Shown here: positions 6,881 to 13,773 of the stretch, one piece after another
Position numbering within the stretch: the first letter of the stretch is position 1
Layout of the letters: every line of letters begins with the position of its first letter
Assembly: GCA_016794075.1 (NCBI GenBank)
Contig: JAEUKU010000062.1
Coordinates: forward strand, 1 to 13,773
Direction: 5' to 3'
Length of the DNA stretch: 13,773 nt
Origin: Rhodospirillaceae bacterium
GTDB lineage: Bacteria; Pseudomonadota; Alphaproteobacteria; Dongiales; Dongiaceae
Position numbers and translations under genes: made by a program
Notes under the pieces: generated by a model
The model's database searches: none
What the model was told of the DNA's origin: nothing
What the model saw: the letters and a program-made list of their open reading frames with translations, nothing else

Positions 6881-8932
6881 TCAAGGACAGGTGATCTTTC
6901 GATCCCGGCTACGATCGGCGAGGCTATCGATGCGCAGCACGACCGAGAACCCCTTCTCCCGGGCGCGGCCGCAGATTTCCTCGTCGCTGATATCGCTGCG
7001 GGTCTCGGGTGCCGCGCCCCAGCCGCCGTACCCGCGCAGCGAGAATTGCTGTGGGCAGGCGGATTGCACCGGAAGGTAGCCGTAGATCGCCGGCACGCCC
7101 GCCATGGACATCGGGAAGGTCACCTTGCCGTCGCAATCGGAGACCAGCGGCCAGTAATCCGAGTCCACGGCGAGGTATGCGGCACCGGCATTGCCGGCCT
7201 CGGCCTTGTAGGCGCGCAGGGCATCCACGAGACTCTTGCCGGCCTGCGGCGGAGGCGGCAGCTGGAACACGCCGAACCCGTAGGTCTCCCAGGCGCGGCG
7301 GCCGTCCTCGCGCCAGCCTTTCCGGTTGTCCTGGTCGTAATAGCTGCGGTCGCCGGTGTGCAGCAGCGCGTTATAGGCCATGAAGATGTTGAACTTGAGC
7401 CGCACGTCTGACGCGCCCAGCCCAACGCAGGCGACGACCGCCAGCACCGCGCCGGCCCAGGCCAGGCGCCGTCGCGGCGCCGGCCAGGCGGCGATGCGGC
7501 CCGGCAAGCCGGCGAGCACCGCCGTCAGGATGGGCAGCGTGAACCAGCCGGCCATCAGCATGAACTGCAGGGCGTCGCCGCCGTCGATCCACATGAGCAG
7601 GCCCGGCAGCATGCCGACGAGAATCGCGATCGCCAGCGATTCGATCAGGAAGCGCCGGGTGCCGCGCGCGACGTCGCGCGTCAGCAGCACCAGACAGAGA
7701 ATTGCCGCAAGCGGCTGGGCATAGACGAGCAGCGGCTTTCCGAACCCGCGCTCGACGAAATACGGCGTCCCGAACAGGATCGTGCGGGCGCCTTCCTGGT
7801 CCACGGTCAGGAGATAGGCAGGGATGAAGACGATGCCCGCCGCGATCGAGACCGCCCAGAAGCCCTTGCCCAGTCCGTAGCGCCGCAATGCCCAGTACCC
7901 CACCAGGCCGCACCAGACGAAGCCGTTCGAAATCTTGGTGATGCCGAACAGGAACACGCCGAGCACCGCCAGCCACCAGGCCGGCCGCGCCGCGCCGGGC
8001 CCGCCTGCGCCGTCGTTCAGGAGGCGGATGATCGTGGGCGCGCTCAGCATCATCAGGACGCCGCTCAGCAGCAGCGGGTCGCTGTAGCTCGACAAATTGC
8101 CGACCAGCGCGCTCTCCAGCAGGAAGGCGGTCACGCCGCTCCCGGTGGCGAGCGCGAGCGCGCCGAGCCGGCGCTGCGGCATCAGCGTCCGGCCGATCAC
8201 CAAGGCGCCCCACCCCGCGGCAAAGCTCATCAGCGGGACAAGCAGCGGGATCTTGACCGCGATCATCGACAGCACGACGTCGAAGCCCGTGCCGCGCGAC
8301 AGCAGGGCGGTCAGCACATCGCCGCCGAAATGGTACCGGGTGAAGTTCAGGCCATCGATGCCGGTGCTCGGGAAATGGAAATAGCGGATCGCGTTGGCGA
8401 TCGCCGCATGCATGAGCATGTCGCCGTCGGTCCGGCCGGCGAGCGCCAGCTGGTCGGCGACGTAGTTCACGTATTTGATGCCGGCGATCTGGATTGTGCT
8501 GATTGCCAGGACCGCCAGGAACAGCGCGAGCCAGAGGGCGGCGCGGCCGGGCGACAGCGTCGGCCGCCCGATCGCGCGCAGCGCCGCCCCCAGCAGGAAC
8601 AGGGCGGCGGCGAAGACCAGCAGCTGCAGCACGATGCCGAAGGCGACGAGGATGAAGCTCGCCAGGAAGGCGACGATGGCGAGCGGCCCGACCCACTTCA
8701 CGCGGCCGGGCGCACGCAATGCCCACAAGGTCGGCCCGAGAACGGTGCAGACGAGGATCGCCGGTCCGATCGTGTAGGAGAGAACGGGCGTCGGCAGACC
8801 GGTGCGGAACACCACGATGAAGGCCGCCTGGGCGAGCGACAGGCAGATGGCGAAGAAGGCCAGCTGCAGCGTCGTCCGGGCATTCTCCGTGTGCAGCGCG
8901 GACTCCGTCGTCGATGAAATCGTGCCAGCCAT
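6881..8932 (-). CDS. Large polytopic membrane protein of unknown family, possible GT-C-like glycosyltransferase
   Basis: A 683-residue protein that I do not recognise as a named family. Roughly 12 or more hydrophobic helices span residues 22-507, and a mostly soluble C-terminal part spans about 510-683. The most conserved-looking segment is a polar loop after the early helices: TDGDMLMHAAIAN at 168-180, then FHFPSTGIDGLNFTRYHFGGD up to 205. It holds D169, D171, H175 and H201, resembling in position and character the first extracytoplasmic loop of GT-C transferases, whose acidic residues act in catalysis. C600, C626 and C654 in the tail could form a disulfide if the tail is periplasmic. The start ATG at 8932 has AGGGGA 5 nt upstream; the frame stays open further but overlaps another gene. 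It converges on the GT2 gene with a 6-bp gap. Function is inference from topology and neighbours. Confidence 0.8.
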   Translation of the reverse strand: MAGTISSTTESALHTENARTTLQLAFFAICLSLAQAAFIVVFRTGLPTPVLSYTIGPAILVCTVLGPTLWALRAPGRVKWVGPLAIVAFLASFILVAFGIVLQLLVFAAALFLLGAALRAIGRPTLSPGRAALWLALFLAVLAISTIQIAGIKYVNYVADQLALAGRTDGDMLMHAAIANAIRYFHFPSTGIDGLNFTRYHFGGDVLTALLSRGTGFDVVLSMIAVKIPLLVPLMSFAAGWGALVIGRTLMPQRRLGALALATGSGVTAFLLESALVGNLSSYSDPLLLSGVLMMLSAPTIIRLLNDGAGGPGAARPAWWLAVLGVFLFGITKISNGFVWCGLVGYWALRRYGLGKGFWAVSIAAGIVFIPAYLLTVDQEGARTILFGTPYFVERGFGKPLLVYAQPLAAILCLVLLTRDVARGTRRFLIESLAIAILVGMLPGLLMWIDGGDALQFMLMAGWFTLPILTAVLAGLPGRIAAWPAPRRRLAWAGAVLAVVACVGLGASDVRLKFNIFMAYNALLHTGDRSYYDQDNRKGWREDGRRAWETYGFGVFQLPPPPQAGKSLVDALRAYKAEAGNAGAAYLAVDSDYWPLVSDCDGKVTFPMSMAGVPAIYGYLPVQSACPQQFSLRGYGGWGAAPETRSDISDEEICGRAREKGFSVVLRIDSLADRSRDRKITCP

Positions 8933-8968
8933 GGATTCCCCTGCCGTGCCGCCTTGCGAGAGGCAAAG

Positions 8969-8997
8969 TCTATAGTGGGGGCCGCCAAATTCGTCCA
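8969..8997 (-). promoter_or_regulatory. Candidate sigma70-type promoter of the large membrane protein gene
   Basis: On the minus strand TGGACG (8997-8992) and TATAGA (8974-8969) are 17 nt apart, each matching consensus at 4 of 6 positions. They lie in the 122-bp gap between the methyltransferase stop and the membrane protein start, giving a leader of about 30 nt. If real, the membrane protein can be transcribed apart from the upstream methyltransferase. Confidence 0.4.
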
Positions 8998-9054
8998 GCC
9001 GGGGATCGGATGAAAGGCGGCATCGGGTCGCCGAACGGCCCGCCGCAGATGTCG

Positions 9055-10038
9055 TCAGGACAGGCTGTGGTCCGGCTTCTCGGCAACGCCGACGACCTGC
9101 AGGCCGCGCCGCGTCCAGTTGCGGCGCGAGGTGATCCAATCGTCGAACCGCGCAAAGGCCCGGGTGATGTCGCGGATGCCGGGGACGAAGCGGAACAGCC
9201 GGTTGAAGACCAGCACATCGCTGTTCATCAGCAGGCAGAAGCCGAAGAAGCCATAGGTCCGCCAGGACGTGAGCCGCAGCTGTGCCGCGCTCAGATAGGG
9301 CGCGGTCTCGTCGTAGCGGAGCGGCCGTTCGGTCTCGTGGTCGAGCGCCGGCGAGAGGCGATAGATGATCTTCCGCAGCATCAGCCAGGGCCAGAAATCG
9401 CTGACCGGCTCGCGGAAGTAGAAGCGGCCGCCGGGCTTCAGGATGCGCGCCACCTCGCGGAACAAGGCGGCGCGGTCGTTCACGTGGTGGATCCCGCCCA
9501 GCATGAACACGCTGTCGAATGCGCAATCCGCCAGCGGCAATCGCGTGGCGTCGCCCTGGACGAAGGCAAGGTTCGCCGCGTGATGGTCCTTGCGCGCGGC
9601 GCGCAGCATGTTGAGCGAGATGTCGACGCCGATCGCGCGCTTGAACCGCCCGGCCACCAGCTCCACCGCCTCGCCGCGCCCGCAGCAGATTTCCGCGACG
9701 TCGCCGAGCCCGTCGGCCGGGAGCTGCCCGAGCAGCGCCTGGTCGAGATAGGCGGTGTATTCGCGCGTATGCGGATAGGAGAGATTGGTGATGTAGGTGT
9801 CGGCGACCCGGTCGTAATGCGCCTGCTGCGTCTGGGCATCGGACGATTCCGGGCTGGCGGCGAATTGCGCGATGCCGGCGGCGTCGATCGGATATTGATG
9901 GACGCCGTCCGCCGCGACCAATGTGCGGCCTTGGAACTCGAGCGGCTCGCCGGTCGCCGGACAGCGCAGAAGGTCGAGGAAGGCGCGGATCTCTCCGCTG
10001 GCCGGAGCAGCCGTGTGGACGCCGCTTTCCGCGTTCAT
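9055..10038 (-). CDS. SAM-dependent methyltransferase with degenerate Trm112-like N-terminal segment
   Basis: A 327-residue protein. Residues 18-60 read like the Trm112/YcaR segment found at the N-terminus of many glycan-cluster methyltransferases (FLDLLRCPATGEPLEF, then GVHQYPIDAAGIAQF). However, only one cysteine (C26) remains of the usual zinc-binding set, so it is probably metal-free. The class I methyltransferase domain has motif I VAEICCGRGEAVEL at 114-127, the acidic D139 (GVDIS), GDATRLPLADCAFDSVF at 162-178, and LKPGGRFYFREP at 200-211. The C-terminal 100 residues, rich in Arg and Phe (TYGFFGFCLLMNSD, FARFDDWITSRRNW), may bind substrate at the membrane. The start ATG at 10038 gives a complete domain; no strong ribosome binding site is visible. 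The unknown membrane protein follows after 122 bp in the same direction. The substrate is unknown. Confidence 0.87.
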   Translation of the reverse strand: MNAESGVHTAAPASGEIRAFLDLLRCPATGEPLEFQGRTLVAADGVHQYPIDAAGIAQFAASPESSDAQTQQAHYDRVADTYITNLSYPHTREYTAYLDQALLGQLPADGLGDVAEICCGRGEAVELVAGRFKRAIGVDISLNMLRAARKDHHAANLAFVQGDATRLPLADCAFDSVFMLGGIHHVNDRAALFREVARILKPGGRFYFREPVSDFWPWLMLRKIIYRLSPALDHETERPLRYDETAPYLSAAQLRLTSWRTYGFFGFCLLMNSDVLVFNRLFRFVPGIRDITRAFARFDDWITSRRNWTRRGLQVVGVAEKPDHSLS

Positions 10039-10093
10039 GGTGCCGTCGCTCGAGCCATAGTGTCCATCGTGTCGGGGCAGTTCCGCCGTTCGC

Positions 10094-10119
10094 TTCGCCG
10101 CCGCGCGGGCAGCGGCGAA
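10094..10119. repeat. Perfect 8-bp stem-loop between tldD and the methyltransferase gene
   Basis: TTCGCCGC (10094-10101) pairs exactly with GCGGCGAA (10112-10119) around a 10-nt GC-rich loop. It sits in the 133-bp gap downstream of the tldD stop and upstream of the methyltransferase start. No T-tract follows on either strand, so it is not a standard intrinsic terminator; it may still stabilise the tldD 3' end. Confidence 0.35.
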
Positions 10120-10171
10120 CCTGCACTAGACCTTTGGCAGGGTCAAGAAATCGACGGCAGGATGCGGTCGC

Positions 10172-11605
10172 CTATGCCGCCGTGCCGCCCACCGTCAGCC
10201 CGTCGATGCGCAAAGTCGGCTGGCCGACGCCGACCGGGACCCCCTGGCCGTCCTTGCCGCAGGTGCCGACACCCGGGTCGAGCTTCATGTCGTTGCCGAT
10301 CATGCTGACCTTGGTCAGCACGTCCGGCCCGTTGCCGATGAGCGTCGCGCCCTTGACCGCCGGCCCGATCCTGCCGTCCTCGATCAGATAGGCCTCGGAG
10401 GCGGAGAACACGAACTTGCCCGAGGTGATGTCGACTTGGCCGCCGCCGAAATTGACCGCGTAGAGGCCCTTCTTCACCGATTTGAGGATCTCCTCCGGCG
10501 CGTGGTCGCCGCCCAGCATGATGGTATTGGTCATGCGTGGCATCGGGTGATGGGCGAAGCTCTGCCGCCGGCCGTTGCCGGTCGGCTTCATGCCCATGAG
10601 GCGGGCGTTCTGCCTATCCTGCAGATAGCCGGTCAGGATGCCGTCCTCGATCAGCACCGTGCGCTGGCTGGGCGTGCCCTCGTCGTCGATAGTGAGCGAG
10701 CCGCGCCGGTCCAACAGCGTGCCGTCGTCGATGACGGTGACGCCCTTGGCCGCCACCTGCCTGCCCATCAGGCCGGAAAAGGCCGAGGTCTGCTTGCGGT
10801 TGAAATCGCCTTCGAGCCCATGGCCGATCGCCTCGTGCAGCAGGATGCCGGGCCAGCCGGGGCCCAGGACCACCTGCATCTCGCCCGCCGGGGCGGGGAC
10901 GGAGCCCAGATTGACCAGCGCCTGGCGCAAAGCCTCGTCGACGCCTGCTTTCCAGGTGGCCGGGTCGATGACGTGCTCGTAGGTGAAGCGGCCGCCGGTG
11001 CCGTGGCTGCCGGTCTCCATGCGGCCGTTCTCCTCGACCATGATGGAGACGTTGAGCCGGACCAGCGGGCGGATGTCGGCCGCCCGGCTGCCGTCGCCGC
11101 GGATGATCTGCACCGCCTGCCAGTTGCCGGAGATGGACGCCATCACCTGGCGCACCCGCGGATCCTTGGCCCGGGCATAGGCATCGATCTCCTGCAGGAC
11201 TCCGACCTTTTCAGAAAAGTCCATCTTTGCCAGCGGGTTATCATCGGAGTAGAGGTGCCGGTTGGTGCCCACCGGCGGCTCGGCCAGCGCGCCCCCATGG
11301 CCTGCATGCACCGCCTTCACCGTGGCCGCCGCGCGCTTCAGTGCCGCTTCGGACAGGTCGCTGGCATGGGCATAGGCATGCGCCTCGCCGGCGACGGCGC
11401 GCAGGCCGAAACCCTGGGTCACGTCGAAGCTGGCGCTTTTCAGCTTGCCGTCGTCGAAGGACAAGGCCTCCGACTGGTTGAACTCGAGGAACAATTCGCC
11501 ATCATCTCCGCCCGTCAAGGCATCGGCGACGATGTTTTCGGCCCGGGCGCGATCGAGGCCGGCGCGGTTGAAGAACAGATCGTCGGTAACGGCGATGGCG
11601 GACAT
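10172..11605 (-). CDS. tldD: TldD metalloprotease subunit
   Basis: A 477-residue cytoplasmic protein, about the normal length for TldD (E. coli TldD is close to 480). With TldE/PmbA it forms a zinc protease that degrades unfolded peptides. It has roles in maturing some RiPP-type peptides such as microcin B17 and in CcdA turnover. The metal-binding HEAIGHGLEGD lies at 257-267, giving H257, E258 and H262, and the C-terminal DPGVGTCGKDGQG supplies C449, the expected further zinc ligand. The N-terminal barrel part includes TQGFGLRAV at 63-71. The start ATG at 11605 is preceded by GAGG with a 7-nt spacer and by a good promoter; the frame is open further upstream but without family resemblance. No tldE/pmbA gene is in the window. 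It is divergent from coxB, an arrangement common in alphaproteobacteria. Confidence 0.96.
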   Translation of the reverse strand: MSAIAVTDDLFFNRAGLDRARAENIVADALTGGDDGELFLEFNQSEALSFDDGKLKSASFDVTQGFGLRAVAGEAHAYAHASDLSEAALKRAAATVKAVHAGHGGALAEPPVGTNRHLYSDDNPLAKMDFSEKVGVLQEIDAYARAKDPRVRQVMASISGNWQAVQIIRGDGSRAADIRPLVRLNVSIMVEENGRMETGSHGTGGRFTYEHVIDPATWKAGVDEALRQALVNLGSVPAPAGEMQVVLGPGWPGILLHEAIGHGLEGDFNRKQTSAFSGLMGRQVAAKGVTVIDDGTLLDRRGSLTIDDEGTPSQRTVLIEDGILTGYLQDRQNARLMGMKPTGNGRRQSFAHHPMPRMTNTIMLGGDHAPEEILKSVKKGLYAVNFGGGQVDITSGKFVFSASEAYLIEDGRIGPAVKGATLIGNGPDVLTKVSMIGNDMKLDPGVGTCGKDGQGVPVGVGQPTLRIDGLTVGGTAA

Positions 11606-11635
11606 GGCACTGCCTCTCGGAATGGATCGCGGGGC

Positions 11636-11664
11636 AAGATAGCGCCCGCTCCCGGGTCTGTCAG
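11636..11664 (-). promoter_or_regulatory. Sigma70-type promoter of tldD
   Basis: On the minus strand CTGACA (11664-11659, 5 of 6 match) and TATCTT (11641-11636, 4 of 6 match) are separated by exactly 17 nt. The predicted transcript starts near 11629, giving a short leader of about 24 nt that contains the GAGG ribosome binding site. This is the best promoter match in the window. Confidence 0.55.
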
Positions 11665-11778
11665 TGGATATGGCCAGCCACGCGGCGCGGCGCAACGGCG
11701 AATGCGGCGGATCGTCGCACAGCTTGGCGAGACGCTGGGGCAGCGAGTCGCGAGGCACGACCCAAGTCCCCGGAATGC

Positions 11779-11807
11779 TTGAGCTTTCCGAGGGGCGGGT
11801 GTAGCTT
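11779..11807 (+). promoter_or_regulatory. Candidate promoter of the cox operon
   Basis: TTGAGC (11779-11784, 4 of 6 match) and TAGCTT (11802-11807, 3 of 6 match) are 17 nt apart. The start would be near 11814. The -10 match is weak, and regulated cox operons may rely on activators, so this is only a candidate. Confidence 0.3.
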
Positions 11808-11988
11808 GCGGCCAACCGTGGGGACGGGGGGTGCGGCGCGCGTGTCGCACCGGCGAAAGCGCCCGGCATCCGCGATGACTACCAAGCGCACGTTGGGTCA
11901 TGATGCCGCCAGGCAACCATGCCCGCATAGGGGTTGTTTCGCCGCGCGGCAGGTTGCCGCTCCGGCGAATGCAGGAACAGGAAGCGAC

Positions 11989-12840
11989 ATGATGACTAGG
12001 TCGAAGATCGGGGCGATGGCAGTTGGGGCGTTGCTGACGGCGCTGTCGCTGCCGGCGATGGCGCAGGAGCCGGTGCTCGGCGCGCCGCATGACAAGGGGC
12101 TCGGCCTACAGGCGCCGGCGACGGCCCTGGCCGAGGAGCTGGACTTCGTCCACAACGCCATCCTGCTGCCGATCATCACCGTCATCACGCTCTTCGTGAT
12201 GGCGCTGCTGCTGATCGTGATCTTCCGCTTCAACGAGAAGCGCAACCCGGTCCCCTCCAAGACCACGCACAACACCCTGCTGGAAGTGGTGTGGACGGTG
12301 GTGCCGGCGCTGATCCTGGTGTTCATCGCGGTGTTCTCCTTCCCGCTGCTCTACCGGCAGCTGGAGATCCCGAACCCGGAGCTGACCGTCCGCGCCATCG
12401 GCCACCAGTGGTACTGGAGCTACGAATACCCGGACAACGGCAACTTCACCTTCGACGCGCGGATGATCCGCAAGGACGAGATCCAGCCGGGCCAGAACTA
12501 CCTGCTCGACACCGACAACGAGGTGGTCCTGCCGGTCGGCACCGACATCCGCATCCAGATCACGGCCACCGACGTGATCCATTCCTGGACCGTGCCGTCC
12601 TTCGGCGTGAAGCATGACGGCGTGCCGGGGAAGGTCAACGAGAGCTGGTTCAACATCAACCAGCCCGGCATCTATTACGGCCAGTGCTCCGAGCTCTGCG
12701 GCGTCGAGCATGCCTACATGCCGATCAAGATCCGCGCGGTGAGCAAGGAAGACTTCCAGGCCTGGGTGGCCGAGGCGCAGACGAAGTTCGCGACGGTCGA
12801 CGGCACGCCGCCGACCCAGAACGTCGCCGCCGCCGAGTAA
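11989..12840 (+). CDS. coxB: Cytochrome c oxidase subunit II (aa3 type, CuA)
   Basis: A 283-residue subunit II that takes electrons from cytochrome c through the binuclear CuA centre. An N-terminal signal peptide ends near AMA-QE at residue 25. Two membrane helices follow, about 57-80 and 99-122. The periplasmic cupredoxin domain has the aromatic electron-entry motif GHQWYWSYEY at 138-147 and the complete CuA set H198, C233, E235, C237, H241 and M244. This set shows a working CuA site and separates the protein from quinol oxidase subunit II, which lacks these residues. No C-terminal cytochrome c domain is present. Two ATGs are adjacent, at 11989 and 11992; AGGAAG at 11979-11984 is 7 nt from the second, so translation may begin at either. 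An in-frame ATG at 11875 would bury the signal peptide and was rejected. coxA follows after 27 nt. Confidence 0.97.
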   Translation: MMTRSKIGAMAVGALLTALSLPAMAQEPVLGAPHDKGLGLQAPATALAEELDFVHNAILLPIITVITLFVMALLLIVIFRFNEKRNPVPSKTTHNTLLEVVWTVVPALILVFIAVFSFPLLYRQLEIPNPELTVRAIGHQWYWSYEYPDNGNFTFDARMIRKDEIQPGQNYLLDTDNEVVLPVGTDIRIQITATDVIHSWTVPSFGVKHDGVPGKVNESWFNINQPGIYYGQCSELCGVEHAYMPIKIRAVSKEDFQAWVAEAQTKFATVDGTPPTQNVAAAE

Positions 12841-12867
12841 GCAGAATTCGATTCGAGGGATAAAGCC

Positions 12868-13773
12868 ATGAGCCCCGTCACCACCTCTCACAGCTACGGC
12901 CACGACGACAACGGCGACCACAAGCCGGGCTTCTTCGTGCGCTGGTTCTATTCGACCAACCACAAGGATATCGGCACGCTTTACCTGATCTTCGCGGTCT
13001 TCGCGGGCCTGATCGGCGGTGCCTTCTCCATCTACATGCGCGCCGAGCTGATGCATCCCGGCATCCAGTATTTCGGCGACGATGCCTCGCCTGACGGCCA
13101 GCACTGGAACGTCATCATCACCGCCCACGCGCTGATCATGATCTTCTTCACCGTCATGCCGGCTTTGATCGGCGGCTTCGGCAACTGGTTCGTGCCGCTC
13201 ATGATCGGCGCGCCGGACATGGCCTTCCCGCGCATGAACAACATCAGCTACTGGCTGACCGTGGTCGCCTTCATCATGCTGGCCAGCTCCTCGCTGGTCG
13301 ACGGCGGCGCCGGCACCGGCTGGACGCTCTATCCGCCGCTCTCGAGCGACGTCTACCAGGGCGGGCGCGCGGTCGACATGGCGATCTTCTCCATGCACAT
13401 GGCGGGCGCGGCCTCGATCCTCGGCGCCATCAACTTCATCACCACCATCTTCAACATGCGCGCCCCTGGCATGACGCTGCACAAGATGCCGCTCTTCGTG
13501 TGGTCGGTGCTGGTGACCGCCTTCCTGCTGCTGCTGTCGCTGCCCGTGTTCGGCGGCGCCATCACCATGCTGCTGACCGACCGCAATTTCGGCTCCAACT
13601 TCTTCAAGCCGGAAGGCGGCGGCGACCCGATTCTGTTCCAGCATCTGTTCTGGTTCTTCGGTCACCCCGAGGTGTATATCCTGATCCTGCCGGGCTTCGG
13701 CATCATCAGCCAGGTGATCTCGACCTTCTCGAAGAAGCCGGTCTTCGGCTATCTCGGCATGGCCTACGCCATG
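12868..13773 (+). CDS. coxA: Cytochrome c oxidase subunit I (partial, cut by window end)
   Basis: The first 302 codons of the catalytic subunit of aa3-type cytochrome c oxidase, the proton-pumping haem-copper enzyme that reduces oxygen to water. The frame is open to the last base. FYSTNHKDIGTLYLIF at 27-42 is the hallmark start of helix I. H87 (TAHALIM) is a low-spin haem a ligand. FGNWFVPLMIGAPDMAFPRMNN at 104-125 is the conserved loop holding the D-channel entrance residues. FGHPEVYILILPGFG at 264-278 supplies the CuB ligand H266 and the Tyr270 that is cross-linked to it. The remaining CuB and haem a3 histidines lie beyond the window. The ATG at 12868 has GAGGGA 7 nt upstream and is 27 nt after the coxB stop, so both are on one transcript. 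Confidence 0.97.
   Translation, partial: MSPVTTSHSYGHDDNGDHKPGFFVRWFYSTNHKDIGTLYLIFAVFAGLIGGAFSIYMRAELMHPGIQYFGDDASPDGQHWNVIITAHALIMIFFTVMPALIGGFGNWFVPLMIGAPDMAFPRMNNISYWLTVVAFIMLASSSLVDGGAGTGWTLYPPLSSDVYQGGRAVDMAIFSMHMAGAASILGAINFITTIFNMRAPGMTLHKMPLFVWSVLVTAFLLLLSLPVFGGAITMLLTDRNFGSNFFKPEGGGDPILFQHLFWFFGHPEVYILILPGFGIISQVISTFSKKPVFGYLGMAYAM

Larger units (their letters stand above)
11606..11988. other. 383-bp divergent intergenic region between tldD and coxB
   Basis: No convincing gene is seen here; short open frames lack family resemblance and ribosome binding sites. The region holds the tldD promoter (11636-11664), a weaker candidate coxB promoter (11779-11807), a GTGCG/CGCAC short inverted repeat at 11831-11850 and a perfect 10-bp palindrome GCCGCGCGGC at 11941-11950, about 40 nt before the coxB start. 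If the coxB promoter is right, the coxB leader is about 175 nt, long enough for structure or regulation. Confidence 0.6.

Noticed and set aside
10094..10119. Intrinsic terminator for tldD
   Set aside because: The stem is perfect but no run of T follows on either strand, so it was kept only as a stem-loop.
8933..10126. N-terminal extension of the large membrane protein frame, giving a 1081-residue protein
   Set aside because: This part overlaps the methyltransferase gene out of frame, is low complexity, and the ATG at 8932 has a good ribosome binding site.
11606..11869. N-terminal extension of TldD by 88 residues
   Set aside because: The extension has no family resemblance, would contain the near-consensus promoter, and would make the protein far longer than TldD normally is.
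11661..11891. 76-codon minus-strand open frame in the tldD-coxB gap
   Set aside because: No ribosome binding site or recognisable motif, and it overlaps the predicted tldD promoter.
12106..13665. 519-codon open frame on the minus strand opposite coxB and coxA
   Set aside because: Antisense to two unambiguous oxidase genes; composition (His, Arg, Gly, Asp rich) is that of a complement shadow.

Overview
The window is about 68% GC (estimated by eye) with dense, mostly short-gapped genes. It looks like a chromosomal segment of an alphaproteobacterium. The main reason is the order tldD - coxB - coxA, which is a familiar alphaproteobacterial arrangement. A DUF1289 protein and a redox-type class III adenylate cyclase related to Sinorhizobium CyaC also fit. 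No tRNA, rRNA, CRISPR array, insertion sequence or phage gene was found.

Left part (1-3154). On the minus strand lies a membrane adenylate cyclase with a six-helix, histidine-bearing (probably diheme) anchor, a [2Fe-2S] ferredoxin domain and a C-terminal cyclase domain. It is followed after 2 nt by the first 14 codons of another gene that leaves the window. Diverging from it on the plus strand are a small DUF1289 cysteine-motif protein and a YbhN/LPG-synthase-TM-type membrane protein.

Middle part (3119-10038). This is a gene group that looks devoted to a surface glycan or glycolipid. It holds two SAM methyltransferases, an asparagine-synthase-type amidotransferase with a TTG start, a polyprenyl-phosphate-type family 2 glycosyltransferase with two C-terminal membrane helices, and a 683-residue polytopic membrane protein of unknown family that could be a GT-C-like transferase. 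A likely division of labour, inferred only, is that the GT2 enzyme charges a lipid carrier, the large membrane protein uses the lipid-linked sugar outside the cytoplasmic membrane, and the methyltransferases and amidotransferase decorate sugars or head groups. The genes face both ways, with tail-to-tail junctions so tight (a 36-bp overlap and a 6-bp gap) that no separate terminators fit.

Right part (10172-13773). The metalloprotease gene tldD is on the minus strand behind a good sigma70-type promoter. A 383-bp divergent intergenic region separates it from coxB and coxA, the aa3-type cytochrome c oxidase subunits II and I. coxA is cut by the window end after 302 codons.

Most long open frames opposite these genes are GC-driven shadows and were left out. 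The most interesting items are the redox-sensing cyclase, including its start and promoter region, and the glycan cassette with its unfamiliar 683-residue membrane protein.
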